Assembly: GCA_028564675.1 (NCBI GenBank)
Contig: JAOVVO010000345.1
Span: 18,602 to 82,601 of the forward strand
Direction: 5' to 3'
Length of the DNA stretch: 64,000 nucleotides
From: Onchocerca lupi
Lineage: Eukaryota; Nematoda; Chromadorea; Rhabditida; Onchocercidae
Part shown: piece after piece, positions 52,591 to 63,699 of the stretch
How positions within the stretch are numbered: position 1 is the first letter of the stretch
Layout of the letters: every line of letters starts with the position of its first letter
Made by a program: the position numbers and the translations under genes
Notes under the pieces: model-generated
Databases searched by the model: none
What the model was told of the DNA's origin: nothing
What the model saw: only the letters and a program-made list of their open reading frames with translations

Positions 52591-55500
52591 TCATTTCTCG
52601 ACATTTTCGAACGTACTGATTAGATAATACCACCAGTATACAAGCTGAAATTATAAAGTTAAAGTTCCTTTTGCCAATAATGAATTTAAATTTCCAAATA
52701 GATTGAAAAGGTTACATATTACCAAATTTTTAATTTAGTAACCTTAGATGGATTAAGAAAAAAAAAAAAAAAAAAAGAAAAATGACTAGTATTCCTGTTT
52801 TTCGAATTAAATTATCTGAGCTTTAAGAATGCTTGTGAATAAAAAGTATAAGAATGCTTTCATCCGTATTAAAAATTTAAAAATGAAAAAAATTCAAAAC
52901 TTACGTTAAAAAGGGTGAATGCAAGTGGAAAACATATAAGAGATAATTTATCAACTGTTTCTGGTCTAATATCGATTGATAATAGATTCCGTTTAACAGG
53001 ATATTGATTAGAATTACAAATTATCTGCCAAGAAAAAAAAAAGTAGCAAATTAATTTTTTAGAATGAAGAAAACTTTCAGAATTTGTGCTGTTTTATGAA
53101 ATCAATGGAAAATTCTCTTATAATATACAATTGCAATATTGTTTCCTTTTTTATAAAAAAATGAAAAAAAAAAAAAAAGAAAAATTCTTATTAAAATTAA
53201 ATAATCGTTGAAATTTTCTGCCAAAAATTTGCTACAAGCATCCCTAATTACTGTTAGCTAACCTTTTGAATAATAATTGGTTCTTCGGTGGTTCGAGATG
53301 TGAAATTTTGGTTTAAATTTTGCATACTTAATGATGGTGATGGTGATTTTCGAAATATTGTTGATGAGGTTGCTCTAATTTGAGATTTTTTTTTTTGTTG
53401 CATCAAATTAGTTGATGAAAATAATGTCTGAGCTGAAAGAAAAAAGAACAAACAAATAAACAAACAAAATTTATAGCAATTAAAAAAAATTGAAGAAATC
53501 AAAAAGGAAAAAAAAAAGTGCAAAAAATGTAAACAACAAATTAAAGCAATTAAAGAAAACATTTTTCCTGCAATTAATGCTATGAATGGAAAAAAAAAAA
53601 AAAAAAAAACTTGAATAAACGAAAGATTGAGTATTTTAATAAATGATAATTGCAAAAAATCATGATATATTAAGTAGTTATTAAGGAAGAAAGCAAAAAA
53701 AAAAAAAGGAAAAATTTCTTTTTTTATTCCTGAAAAATTTAATAAAAAATAGTAATTAATTAAAAAATACCACTAACCTTGTTCCACGGATGATTTATTG
53801 CTGGATGTGCAATCGTTACGATGACAAATACCATTGTGATTTGGTGACGACGATCGAAACCATAATTGTTGCGATTGTTCGTTTTGTTGTTTTTTCTGTC
53901 GTCGTCGTTTTTTCGTCATTTTTTTCCTCAAATTTCCACCAAAACATCGTGATATAAGGCACACAAATGCTAATTCAACTACTGTACAAAAGACAAATGT
54001 AATACAACCTGAAAAATATTATAGTGATAAAATGATAATGGAATGATTATTATAATGATAAAATGATGATGAAAGAATGATTATTATAATGATAAAATGA
54101 TAATGAAATGATTTTTTTTTTTTTTGTTCTTTTCATATTTATTCAAATTTATTTAAAAATTATTGCCAAAAATTTCTCCAAAATAAATAATCAAATGCAT
54201 CATTCAATTAATTTCAAATTGAAAACACAACTTTGTGATATGCAAATAATTCGAATAAACAAAATTATAATAATAAAGTGCCATATTTCTTTCTTTCATT
54301 TTTTTTTCTTTAAAAAATTTCATTAAAAAAAAAAAATATCAAAGTTATTAAATTTATTATTTTAACAATTATTTTAGCTTTTTTTTTTCCTTTTTTCTTT
54401 GGAATTTTATTGCTGTTTTTTTTTTTTTTAATTTTTTCTCTAAGAGTAAAAATTTTTTTACTTATTAATTTTGGAATTTTTTTGCTGTTTTTTTTTTTTT
54501 TTTTAAATTTTTTTTTCACTTACTAAGCATCCATACATCCATCGCTTTAATATATGATACGCGTGGAAGATTTTTGAGAATATTACCAAATTGAAATGCC
54601 AGTGCAAGTAACGATGAAACACCAACTGTTGTACGAGCTGGTAATGCTTTTGGTTCCATGCAAAAACCAACCCAACTAACAATTATTGTTAAATAAGTTG
54701 GCACATATGCTTGTAAAATATAAAATCCATAACGTCGTTTGAATGTAAAAGTAACCTTTAAAAAAAATTAATCATAATTAATATATGAAATGAAAACCAA
54801 ACTAATAATGTATCGTTTTTAATTTCTTAATTTTGCAAATTGTAATTTATTTTAATCATATATGTATATATATAAATATATATATATGCAATTATAAGAA
54901 TTAACAATTAATTAATCAATACATATTAACATCCAATTAATTAATAATACGAGAATTAACACTTAATTAATATATGAAATGAAAACCAAACTAATAATGT
55001 ATCGTTTTTAATTTCTTAATTTTGCAAATTGTAATTTATTTTAATCATATATATATATGCAATTATAAGAATTGACACTTAATTAATTAATACATATTAA
55101 CATTTAATTATTTAGAAATACAAGAATTAACACTTAATTAATACATTTATTAATTAATATAAATATATAGAAGATTAAGCAAGAAGTAATAGATGATATT
55201 GTAATAATTTTTGGAAAAAAAATGATATCTAAACCATTATTTTTCAGATTTTTTTTTTCTTTTATTATTATGAAAATTTTTTCGATAATTAACATAAACG
55301 AATTGATATGATAAAAAATTTTATTAATTGTTGGAAGGAATTTATTTTTGTTTTACGTTAAAATTCAATTATTTAAAATATTATCAATGAAGTCATTTGC
55401 AAGATTTTCTTTTTCAATCGAAAGAATTGCTCTCGAAATCTTTTTCGAGAATTTCTTCGAACGATGGACTAATCATTCTGTTTTCCCAAAAAAAACCACT

Positions 55501-56861
55501 GATTGATCTCAGTTTTTTTTTTTATAAAATTGGAGTTTTTTTTTTACTAACACTTCATCACAATTTATAAACATGTTAATTTGTAGTGTAAAAGGATTTT
55601 GTCACCATAATTTAATTACTATTTACGATACGTTAACTAATAGTGTAAAGATCAAAAAGCTCGATAAGCATATCGAAAAATGAAAGATTTATTTATACTA
55701 CGATTTTTCTACGATTATTTTGGCATATTTATATTCTGCAAAAAATGTTTTAATTTCTTCATTAATTACCTGAAGTTGATCCCAAAAACCATTAGGATAA
55801 AGTATTGTTTCATTACTTATCTTATAAGAAATTAAATCGAAATCAGGTAATTGAACCGGTTTCATCAGTGTAATTGCATTATCCATCCATCGTAATATTA
55901 CTTCATCTCTATTATGTGAATATGATTCAAATCTTAATGTGCTGGAAAAATTTAAAAAATTAAGTAAAATGAAAACTTTTTTATTCATTTTAATTTACAT
56001 GAAATGTTTGCTATGTGCAGAAAAAAAAAAGCTGAAAATATAGAATTTAATCTCTTTTTCTTCCCTACTTTAAATTGTTGAAGCAAATTTTTGTAAAATT
56101 TCCTTATTTACAAAATTCGAACTACTTTTCACAAAAATTTAATTAAATTTAATCAAATAATGAAAAAAAAAAAAGAATTTGCATGAAATTTGATTATTAC
56201 CAAGATTGAGTGTCGAAAGGAAATATTCTCAAGTCGAGATCACAAGGTATCTTGACAGACATTCGATAATTAACCCATATAGTACCATTCTGAAAATTTA
56301 AATATTTGAAATCAAGTTCTAAGAATATTTCCTTTCAAATAATCGAAGAATGTCTTCTAATTATTTGTTTCACCATTTTAAATCAGCTATCAGTTTTTAA
56401 ATTCAATATTCCTGTCATAGAGTATTATATTATCCTTATTTCTTAAACTATTACAAACATTGCAAATTCTCCATCAATTGCTTTGAAATTTTCATGCAAC
56501 GTTGCATTCGAGTAGGCACATGCTTTTATATAGATATACCTAGTTTTTTTTTTTTTGCCTGCGACAGGTAAAAAGTAAATGAGCGGATTAATTTTGACCA
56601 AACCTACTTTCTACATTTACCTTGGAGACGGTACGCAAAAGCGTGGCCAGTTCAGCTTGTTTAAAATAATTAAATTTAAAAATATTTCATTTTCTCATCT
56701 CGATCTAAGTTATGTGTTACTATCAAATTTTTCTCAGAAATTGTTTAAATTTCTTGCAAAGCAGTGAATGCAAAATTTTTGCATCTTTAATTTTTCTATA
56801 TTTTTTAAATATTTTAAAAGAAAATTTTTGGAGTAATCGCTTGGAAAGAATTACTAAGATT

Positions 56862-56892
<31 letters not shown>

Positions 56893-58771
56893 GTTCTTGA
56901 GTTTCAAGATTTTTGTTTTTTGACAATAAAGGGTGGAAAAGAAATGAATGAGGTAACATTAAAATGTTCTTTCGTTTGAATTTTCAATTTTTCCTTTATT
57001 GTTTTTTTTTCATCAAATCTAAGCATTTTAGTAGCTATAAAGTTAATTTATAATATATTAAAAGAAAAATATTGAAATAAGTGGAATCGGAAGTTAAATC
57101 GAATTAAGCTAATAGACTAGATCTGAATCATCGAGCAACTAATAAGTGACCACTACTTCAATATTTGTCAACATAGACTTTTCTTTAACTGATCATAGCA
57201 AATTCAACTTTCGAACTTATCACTATTTGATAATCGTTGTCGATATCATCACTAATGCTAAAAAACGAATTTTTATTTCGATTTTAATACTGATGCCTAA
57301 TAATTATGCTAATAATAATCAAAATTTTTCCAATATGTGGTAAATTTTGAAATTTATGCTATACATCATGTTCAGTTCTATTTTTATTCAAATTTATTTA
57401 AAAAAAAAAATAAACAAGCAAATATTATTCGCTTACTTCGTATAAAATAACCATAATATTATCAGCAGGTGAAGCATGTATGATTGTTCGTTTTGCATTA
57501 ATTATACATGTATTAGGTGTCCAAATACGTGAAATGAATCTATTCAATTAATTTTCATATTTTAATTAAAATTAGAAATATTAATCTTTAAAAGAATAGT
57601 TTCTTTTTTTTTCTTTTATAAAACTGTTAGCAAATCTCAAAACTATTGATAATTGATAAACAATAAGATAAGAATTTCAATCAATTCATGCAAAAAGTTT
57701 GAAATTTAAAAATAAAACAATAATGTCAAATTTTAATGACTTCATTTCTTAAAAATAAAAATATAATTATATATTATTGCAATCATTTTTTATTTGCTTT
57801 ATTCTGAACTTACTTGGATTCCATTGTTATATTACGCTTGCAAGGATTATAATTAGCGAAACTTAATGATTTGTCATTCCAAACTTGAGTGTATAAAATA
57901 TCAACGTTAAAATCAGCCGCAATTTCGTTTAATGTTGAGACATCCTAGAAATTCTTTCAGTTTTTTTCTTTTTTATTTTTATACAGAATATTTCGATGCT
58001 TAATTTTGTTTTTTTCAAAAGTATCATTATTCTAAAATTTAGAGAAATGATTTGCATCATAAATATTCAAATATATTATATGCATACATGTAATGTGCAA
58101 TTTGATTAATGAATGCTTAGTAAATAAGTTAGATGTTTTTGACAAAAATAAAAAACTTGTAAAGTAAAATATGAAATATTGAATAAGTTTTGTTCCTTTT
58201 TCATCTTTTTCCTGTCGCTTGAGAATGATATGCATTTTTAAGAAGATAAGATTTATTATATTGCATTGTAAAGAAGCTAAAAAGAAAAAAATGATAGGTT
58301 GGTTAATTATAATAATAATCATTATCAAAAACATTTCCGAATGATAATTTGTTCAGATTATTTTGATTAAAAATCATGATTATAAACTAAATGATTATGC
58401 TTTTCTAGCTTTACCTGTACATGCATTTCAATTTCTACTTGAACAGCATCTTCAATTTCAGGTAATATTTTGGTATAATTTTTCATTAATGCTTCTATAA
58501 TAGCATCCTCCTTCCAAAATCCTTCTGGACATTTTCTTCGTAGAGCAGTTACCTGGAAAAAACTTTTAATAATAATTTAGTAATCATTTAATATTAATAC
58601 TAGTTAATAATTAATTTTTGGTATTTTTCTGATTAATGAAAAACATACATCGTAATGACGGATTTTTACTGTTAAGTTCGAATAAAAGATATTAATTAAT
58701 TAACTCATTATATTTACTTTATCAAGTAGAACGACGATGACAATAATTGTGCTCAATGAAAATGATAGCAT
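52591..58771 (-). CDS. Cys-loop ligand-gated anion channel subunit
   Basis: Eleven exons in minus order give 497 residues: 58771-58718, 58552-58415, 57944-57814, 57539-57437, 56289-56201, 55941-55770, 54755-54524, 54008-53778, 53432-53263, 53024-52905, 52644-52591. A signal peptide (about 1-21) precedes the ligand-binding domain with CPEGFWKED, VDILYTQVWND and SRIWTPNT. The Cys-loop C158 to C172 has 13 residues between the cysteines and contains IFPFD. M1 starts near 240 (YGFYILQAYVPTYL). M2 is preceded by P268-A269-R270, the signature of anion-selective channels. M3 starts near 302, a basic intracellular loop (KKRRRQKKQQ) runs to about 465, and M4 ends in LVYWWYYL. The FQFGNI and LPRVSYIKAMDVW blocks resemble the nematode amine-gated chloride channel group (lgc-50/lgc-55-like) more than GABA or glutamate channels. 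The exact ligand is unknown. All phases agree. Confidence 0.9.
54777..55140 (-). repeat. 185-bp tandem duplication in a channel intron
   Basis: A block beginning AATTAATATATGAAATGAAA occurs at about 54777 and again at about 54965. The copies share long identical stretches through ATCGTTTTTAATTTCTTAAT and TTTTAATCATATAT. Copy 2 is slightly shorter, mainly in the TATA run. The block lies between exons 6 and 7 of the channel gene. Confidence 0.85.
56471..56590 (+). repeat. Dispersed repeat, copy A
   Basis: Shares ordered blocks with copies B (59171-59290) and C (59561-59670): ATTGCTTT.AAATTTT, ACAACGTTG-like, ATTCGA.TAGG, TAGATATACCTA, a T run, then GACAGGTAAAAA.TAAATGAGCG. It ends with a short CCTG/CAGG hairpin just before GTAAAAA. 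It sits in an intron of the channel gene. Confidence 0.75.
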
Positions 58772-59170
58772 TGATCTGCATGAAGATAAATTCCAATTGA
58801 TCAAATACATTTGATATTCAACCTTCAAATTCTGTATACATTATTAATTTGATTTTGTAATATTGTAAAAATGTTTGAAATTTCGTTTTTTTGACCAAAT
58901 TATAAAATCTATGCAGGAAAAATAAAAAAAAATAAAAATTGAATGAATACATGTGAATGTATAAATGATAAGTGAAAATATATATATGATCGCTAACGCG
59001 AAGATAATTCAGATTCTATTATAAGTTATGAAAAATTCTGCAATGATACCAATTCACTTTAATCATTAAAAAAATAACTTGGAATCATCAAATTTAGCTG
59101 AGAAAAAAGTTTCGTAACTTTTATAAATGAAAATGTAAATCTTCGTTTCTCCACATAACTTTGTAATTTT
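58772..59170. other. Short upstream spacer of the channel gene
   Basis: About 400 bp between the channel's start codon and the first repeat of the composite insertion. It probably contains the proximal promoter. No motif stands out. Confidence 0.45.
58776..58777 (-). promoter_or_regulatory. Candidate trans-splice acceptor of the channel gene
   Basis: On the minus strand TGCAG ends four bases before ATG 58771, close enough for spliced-leader addition right at the start codon. Confidence 0.45.
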
Positions 59171-59290
59171 TTTACCGATTGCTTTCAAATTTTGACACAA
59201 CGTTGAATTCGAATAGGCGTGTATTTTTATTTAGATATATCTACTTGTTTTTATCTGTCACATCTGTGACAGGTAAAAATAAATGAGCGT
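59171..59290 (+). repeat. Dispersed repeat, copy B, with hairpin
   Basis: Same block order as copies A and C. It carries the perfect palindrome CTGTCACATCTGTGACAG (59255-59272) directly before GTAAAAATAAATGAGCG. Confidence 0.8.
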
Positions 59291-59420
59291 AGTGAATTTA
59301 TTGATCGAATTTGTTGAGTAATTTTTGCTGAGTCCAATATATTATGCCATGTGAGAAGTTTATTGGCTTCATAACAATGGTTACTTTAGATTAGTAAGCA
59401 TTGTTGCAATTAAAATATCA

Positions 59421-59507
59421 ATGACTTTTTTCTTTTACCTTTTTGCAATTTTTAGCATTTTATCAGCTGTTTATTTAATCAGTGTAAAGAATCCTGTTCA
59501 TGCAGTC
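59421..59507 (+). pseudogene. nuoJ: N-terminal fragment of bacterial NuoJ, probably Wolbachia-derived
   Basis: Twenty-nine codons from ATG 59421 read FFFYLFAIFSILSAV followed by LISVKNPVHAV. This is the start of NADH-quinone oxidoreductase subunit J, with its hallmark NPVH motif at the end of the first helix. The frame then leaves the family abruptly at about 59507 and runs on as unrelated sequence to 59690. In a filarial-type genome the likely source is the Wolbachia endosymbiont. A mitochondrial ND6 origin is less likely, because nematode ND6 lacks this good a match to the bacterial signature. Only about 90 bp are covered, so the call rests on a short but distinctive stretch. Confidence 0.6.
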
Positions 59508-59560
59508 TACATTCTGCAAAATAATTTTACCTTATTCGTTTTGACAGAACACTTCAAGCT

Positions 59561-59670
59561 CTTCACTGATTGCTTTCAAATTTTGAAACAAAACTGTATT
59601 CGAATAGATGAGTGTTTCTATATAGATGTACCTACTTTTTTTGTCTACCTATCACATTTAAGACAGATTC
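59561..59670 (+). repeat. Dispersed repeat, copy C
   Basis: Shares GATTGCTTTCAAATTTTGA, ATTCGAATAG and TATATAGATGTACCTACTTT with copy B. Its 3' end (TATCACATTTAAGACAG) is a decayed version of the copy B palindrome. It directly follows the NuoJ-like fragment and precedes the Helitron relic. Confidence 0.75.
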
Positions 59671-59689
59671 AAACGAAATCGACGATTTA

Positions 59690-60500
59690 ATATGCGCTGA
59701 AATCAATACCCGATTCTGATGTCGGTAAGGATTTGAATGAAATTGTGACGAAAACTATGAGAAATGGACCTTGCGGTACACTGAATCCAAATTCATCATG
59801 CATGTTAGACGGAAAATGCTCTAAGCAATATCTTTCAACACAATACAACATAAAAAAATGGATATTCTTTATGCAGAAGAAAATCAGCCGAAGATGGCGG
59901 TAAATTAGCAATCATATAAATGCGGAATAGTGATATCGAAGTAGATAATCGGCAGGTGCTACATATTTACCTTTTCTATTAATTATTCAATTCAAAGTGA
60001 TAAAGTTATATATAAGTCCGTTGACATTGCTGAGGAAGCAGATGAAGCAGTTAATTATCTAGCAGAATTTCTAAATTTACTCGATCCGCTAAAGATTCCA
60101 TCGCACGCTTAGCAGTTTAAAATTGGCGCGCCAATTATCATGCTGTGAAATACCAATCAGCCAAAATTTTGCAACGGCACGTTGCTTGCAGTAAAAAAAA
60201 AATAATGAGCAACGTTGTAAAAGCAACAATTCAAGAGGACTTTTCGAAGATGAAGATGTCCTCATTCCTTGCATTTCTGTGATTCCAACAGATATGCCAT
60301 TTCAATTTAAGAGATTGCAATTCACAATTCGATTAGCATTTGCATTCATCATCAACAAAACTCAGGGTCAATCGTTAGAATTATTCGGTTTAGATCTAGA
60401 GATCGATTGCTTCTCACATAGACAATTATATGTTATGTGTTCTAAAATCGACAAACCAAAAATCTCTATATCTAGAAAGATAATGGAATAACAAAAAATA
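59690..60500 (+). mobile_element. Internally deleted Helitron relic (Rep and PIF1-like helicase pieces)
   Basis: Two parts of a Helitron transposase are recognisable. At 59690-59945 the frame gives DSDVGKDLNEIV, then NGPCGTLNPNSSCMLDGKCS, which is the conserved cysteine-containing block of Helitron Rep-helicase proteins, then NSDIEVDNRQV. At 60015-60490 come AEEADEAVNYLAEFLNLLDP, FKIGAPIIML, NQPKFCNGT, VKATI, PTDMPFQFKRLQFTIRLAFA, INKTQGQSLELFGLDLE and CFSHRQLYVMCSK. These are the last helicase motifs and C-terminus of the PIF1-like domain. Most of the Rep and helicase core between them is missing, and stops and frameshifts interrupt both pieces. The copy is dead and non-autonomous. Clear terminal sequences were not found. 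Confidence 0.85.
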
Positions 60501-63500
60501 TTCTATACTCACAGGCATTGTTAAATTAATTTTTCCTAACATTAGAAACGTGCGTTTTCTCTTTTCTTTTTTTTTTTTTTTCCATTTAATCATACGGAGC
60601 TACAGCAATGCGTGTATATAAAAAGTGTACGAAAACATATTTGTATTTAAATGTAACATTGTATCAAAATTTTTTTCAACAATAAATATAAATGATTTGA
60701 AAATTTTTTAATTTATTCTTCACATTTTCGTGGAAGAGTATTATTTGATAAAAGATCTGAAACTATTATTTAAAGTTTGTTAAATTTTTTGTTTTAATTT
60801 TTTCTATTTTAATATTAGAATTTAAACAACTTTTCATTTTCTTATTTGCAAATGAATAATCCAATTTTCGGTCGCAATAAAGAATGTAAATAAATTGCAT
60901 TTCTCTAAAATAACAAATGTCATATTAAGCCCTGCTGATTTTGGATTTTTTTAACCAGAAATTGAATTTAAAAAAAAAAATATTTTGTTAATTTTGCAAC
61001 TGATTATAAAAAATGACAAATTTAAGAAGTTAGAGAACTTTAACTTAAGTTTTAAAGTTGAGAATTGTTGTGAAATATTAGAGTAAGACTAGTAAATACC
61101 GGAAACTCTAGATGCAATTATTTTCGCGCATTATTAAATCCTGAAAAGACGCATATCGCTTCAGCTAATTAGTTAAAAAAGCGTCGGTGAAAAAAGATGA
61201 ATAACTAATAAAATTATGATTCAAGTAATTAGGCTCAAAAGTAATATGAAATTTTTTATTTTTCTTTATAAGTTAAACGAAAAAAAAAACAGTGTATGAA
61301 AATTTATGCTTTATCCGCTAATGATATTATTATTAAATTCATTCTCTAATTCATATTTTTCACTTTTCATTCTTACTTACAGAGAAGAGAAATGTACGAA
61401 ACAGAAAAAAACAAATCACTAGTTAATTTCATAATACTTTCTAAAAATTGTCATAACAATAAAAAATAATTTATACAATATTGTTATGCAAAAATTTGCT
61501 AATATTACTATAATTTATAATAACTTTAAAATTTTTGAGTTGGCACAATAATAGAAAAAAAAACAATAATGAAATAATAATGATAAAATGATAGTAAAAA
61601 TACACATGATAATGCCACCGTATTATGTTTAGTAAAAAATTAGATTTCTAATATTGCTGTAATTTTATTTTAATGCATATAAGTTTTAAAATTATAGACA
61701 TTAGAAAACAATAGAAAATGAAATAGTAGAAAATGTTAGCAAAAATAATAAAATAATAATGACAAATGATAATAGTGATATAAATGATAATGTCATTCAT
61801 TTACATTGTAATATTCAGATTTGCTAGGTATTACTATAACTTATTTTAATTTTTGTAAAATATTGAAATGATTTCAATCATTATTCAAGAATTTAAGCTT
61901 AACAAAAAATTACAAAAGCAGATGATCGATAAAACAGCAACTGAATACATTAAATCTTAAAGTTTCAACTTTCAGTGAATTCTTTCAAAAAATTCATTAC
62001 AATAAGTGATATATTACATATATTTAAAAGACAAATGTTTTCGGTAAAAGAATAATTTAAAAACTAAAAGCATGCTAAGAAAAAAATTGCTTTCCTGAAA
62101 AAAAACAAAAAAAAAAAACAAAATAAGAAAAAAAAAGAAAGAAAAATTATGAAATATGAATTTTCGTTGATTAACCGTAAATAGTGAAAGTTGTAAACAT
62201 TATTTATGCAAACAATTTTCATTTTTAAAAAACAAAAAATGTTTTGTCTTCTTTTTCTTTCTTCAAATTACAACTTAGTTATAAGTTGCTTATTTCGAAC
62301 AATTAATAAATATAATTAATATTAGATTGATAGGCAGTATTGATTTTTCTTTTTTTTTTTTTTTTTGCTATTCAGTATTTAAATATTGAAGAAATATTGA
62401 ATTTTCTACCATGCAATTAATTAAATAATATTTACTTTAATGATGGCAAAAAAGAATAGTAATTGAAATTAAAAACTAATTAAAATTCCTGTTTATTTAT
62501 TTATTTTTTTGTTTGTATATATATGTGAAAGATATAAAACGAAGTATTGATCAGAAAAGTAAATGAGCAATTTTTCAAATGAAAAGAAGAAAAATTTCAT
62601 TACACATACATATATATTTATATCTTTTTTTTTTTTTTAAATAAACAAAAAAATCCAAGGATTTATATAACCATGTGAATAAATAAAAATCATTATCATT
62701 AATTGTTAAAAGAAATATGTCAATATTTATGGATTAATTTTATAAAAAAAAAAAGATTTCCACATTTTTTTTTTTTAAATAGCAATATTGAATTAATTAT
62801 TTTTTTTTAAATTCCAATTTTTATCTTTTTTTTTTTTTAATTGCATGAGTCATTAAACTTTAACGATAAACAGTTAAGTTTACTTGCAAAATAATTGATT
62901 CTTAGAGAAACTAAACATCTTTTTTTTTGGCAAAAACACCTATAAAAAAGGTATAATATTTGATTTCTAATTTTTCATTTATTACATCAAAATAGAGAAA
63001 GAGAGAGAGAGAGATAAAATTAGGAGAAAATTAATCAGATAAAAGAAAAGTTGGAAGCTCTTTGTTTCATTTTCAGGAAAAGCTTTATTGTCTTTTTTTT
63101 GTCGGGCCTTTAACAAGTAATGCTCTAATATTGATGATAGAATATGAAGAAATATTTTTTGCCTTCTGAGAAAAAGTAAAAAGCTAAGTGAAATGATTAT
63201 TTTCTCCTTTTTTTTTTCCCAAAATATCTCAAATATTGATTGGATTTTTTGATATTAGAAAATGAGCCTTTAATAAAAAAATAAGTTTTCAAATAAATGA
63301 TACTTGCTATATATGTAAGGAAATATAAATTTTTAAATAAATGATACCTTACTATATATGAAAAAAAATATTTTTCTGTTTTTTCTTTTGTTGAGGAAAC
63401 TAAAGTTTAATTATAAATATTACAATATTTTTTTCCTTAAAGGTGAAAATAAATGTTAGATTAATTTACTTTCCAAAATTTTGCAAAAAATAATGTAAAA

Positions 63501-63603
63501 TTTAACAAATTCTTTTGCTATTTTTTATTTCTATTGTTCGATTTTACGGGTAATAAAAAAAAAAGATATCATTTGAAAATAATTCTTGAAATCTTCTTTC
63601 TAG
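60501..63603. other. Intergenic region without a supported gene
   Basis: AT-rich sequence with homopolymer runs, dispersed short repeats of AATAATGATAAAATGATA type around 61560-61790, and a GA run at 62996-63015. No recognised coding sequence. A slightly GC-richer patch lies at 61090-61200. Confidence 0.5.
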
Positions 63604-63699
63604 AAAATAGGAGATGAATCTGATATTGAATGTGAAGAAAAGAAATGGATCGGATATTATTCCGGTATTAAGCAAAAATCTTATCCTTTTTTAGTATAA
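63604..63699 (+). CDS. Candidate terminal exon, unknown gene
   Basis: After the acceptor TTCTTTCTAG a 96-base open stretch reads KIGDESDIECEEKKWIGYY, then SGIKQKSYPFLV and a TAA stop. The composition is protein-like and unlike the surrounding AT-rich sequence. No upstream exon was found within the window, and similarity is unknown. Confidence 0.25.
   Translation, partial: KIGDESDIECEEKKWIGYYSGIKQKSYPFLV

Noticed and set aside
53254..53655. 133-codon minus frame as a separate gene
   Set aside because: Its last part is exon 9 of the Cys-loop channel (53432-53263). The rest is intron read through a T run.
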